Shown here: positions 13,912 to 14,570 of the stretch, one piece after another | Layout: each line of letters starts with the position of its first letter | Numbering within the stretch: position 1 is the first letter of the stretch | Assembly (NCBI GenBank): GCA_035415725.1 | Contig: DAOOGN010000101.1 | Location: 1 to 14,570, forward strand | From: DSWT01 sp035415725 | GTDB taxonomy: Bacteria; Chloroflexota; Anaerolineae; B4-G1; SLSP01 | Direction: 5' to 3' | Length of the DNA stretch: 14,570 bases | Position numbers and translations under genes: made by a program | Notes under the pieces: model-generated | Seen by the model: the letters and a program-made list of their open reading frames with translations, nothing else | What the model was told of the DNA's origin: nothing | Database searches by the model: none

Positions 13912-14421
13912 ATGTATAAAGCTTTTCAAGTCATCCTGGTTATTTTGTTGTTGTCAGCCTGTGTAGGACAACCGCCAGTCGGGACGCCGGCAGTCACATC
14001 CACCGCCAATCCTGAAACGCCCGTCTCGGAATACAAAGAGGCCGGGCTTTGTTTTGCCGTAGAGACTCCTGACGACTGGAATACGGATGGTGTAGCAGGC
14101 GGCTTTGCTACTTTTACACCGGCAACAGGTGAGGCAACGTTCAATATCGCCAACGTAGCAATGGAAGAAACGACTCTGGAACAAGCCCTGGCCGAGGTAC
14201 AGCGCGGTCCTTTAGGCCCGTACATCGAGGAGGTTCAGGATTTCACGGTTGGCGGGCAACCAGGGCTATGGATAAATTTCGCGCCAGATGCCGAGTTCCA
14301 CTTTGTCGTTCTCGTGATTGCGCCGGATTGCGGAGATGGTCGCCATAGTCTATTCATTTCGGCAAAGGTAAAAGACAGAAAGGATTTCGAGACCTTTCTC
14401 AATCAGATACGCTTTTTATGA
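13912..14421 (+). CDS. Small lipoprotein of unknown function
   Basis: A 169-residue protein from the ATG at 13912 (GAGG 7 bases upstream; an adjacent in-frame ATG at 13909 is equally possible). It has a classical lipoprotein signal: MYKAFQVILVILLLSAC, lipobox LSAC, lipid-carrying Cys at residue 17. After a Thr/Pro-rich spacer of about 25 residues comes one compact domain with YKEAGLCFAVETPDDW, a central ATFNIANV strand and a final RKDFETFLNQIRFL helix. This layout resembles PsbP/Mog1-like folds seen in many bacterial lipoproteins, but the match is by pattern only. The 84-bp gap before it holds TTGACT/TTGACC (13842-13852) and TATATC (13873), spaced too widely for a sure promoter. It may be read through from the operon before it, or separately transcribed. 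Confidence 0.82.
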   Translation: MYKAFQVILVILLLSACVGQPPVGTPAVTSTANPETPVSEYKEAGLCFAVETPDDWNTDGVAGGFATFTPATGEATFNIANVAMEETTLEQALAEVQRGPLGPYIEEVQDFTVGGQPGLWINFAPDAEFHFVVLVIAPDCGDGRHSLFISAKVKDRKDFETFLNQIRFL

Positions 14422-14451
14422 TTAAACCCACATCCAATAGCCTGGCGGGAG

Positions 14452-14496
14452 GCCCTATCCAGACAGTTCTGTACAACAGGGGATAGGGCAATTTTT
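14452..14496 (+). terminator. Rho-independent terminator after the lipoprotein gene
   Basis: GCCCTATCC (14452-14460) pairs perfectly with GGATAGGGC (14481-14489), followed by AA and five T. The 20-base loop contains its own small hairpin ACAG-TT-CTGT. It begins 30 bp after the stop codon. Confidence 0.8.
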
Positions 14497-14570
14497 GTTG
14501 CACTTCGACCGGGCATTTTCTACCGTACATTAACCTCACTGCGTAAAGGTTGAAACCGGAACAGGACTTG

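Overview
The window looks like chromosomal DNA of a GC-rich bacterium, most likely a member of the Chloroflexota (Anaerolineae/Caldilineae-like). That placement is an inference from gene style: a receptor kinase with an NBR1-type Ig-like domain outside the membrane, a tandem pair of multi-pass membrane proteins of a family I know from cyanobacteria and Chloroflexota, secreted beta-propeller proteins, and dispersed non-coding repeats. I see no tRNA, rRNA, CRISPR array, transposase or phage gene.

Left part (89-2849, minus strand): a receptor Ser/Thr kinase gene is followed 10 bp later by pcm (protein-L-isoaspartate methyltransferase). The 270-bp divergent region (2850-3119) holds a dispersed repeat and an extended -10 promoter for the next block. 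Middle-left (3120-6444, plus strand): an ABC-F ATPase that is probably translated from a leaderless mRNA, coaE (dephospho-CoA kinase) with an odd repeat-derived N-terminus, then a NarL-type response regulator gene cut by an in-frame amber codon exactly between its receiver and its DNA-binding half.

Middle (6445-8731): an AT-richer stretch with a secreted protein of unknown function and a lipoprotein that is probably a beta-propeller. It is followed by two paralogous multi-pass membrane proteins (8768-10460). The gene-free interval 10461-11147 holds a third copy of the dispersed repeat, split by a hairpin-rich element, and the promoter of the next regulator.

Right part (11148-14421): an intact paralogue of the broken response regulator, a perfect 16-bp stem-loop over its stop codon, a strong promoter, a secreted TolB-like propeller protein, a SpoIID/LytB-type protein whose signal peptide is out of frame with its only good start, and a small lipoprotein closed by a terminator.

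The most coherent reading of the accessory part is two parallel modules, each an orphan NarL-family regulator followed by exported proteins. One regulator is broken by a nonsense codon and one exported protein by a frameshift, so the region seems to be decaying or to hold switchable genes. No histidine kinase is encoded in the window.
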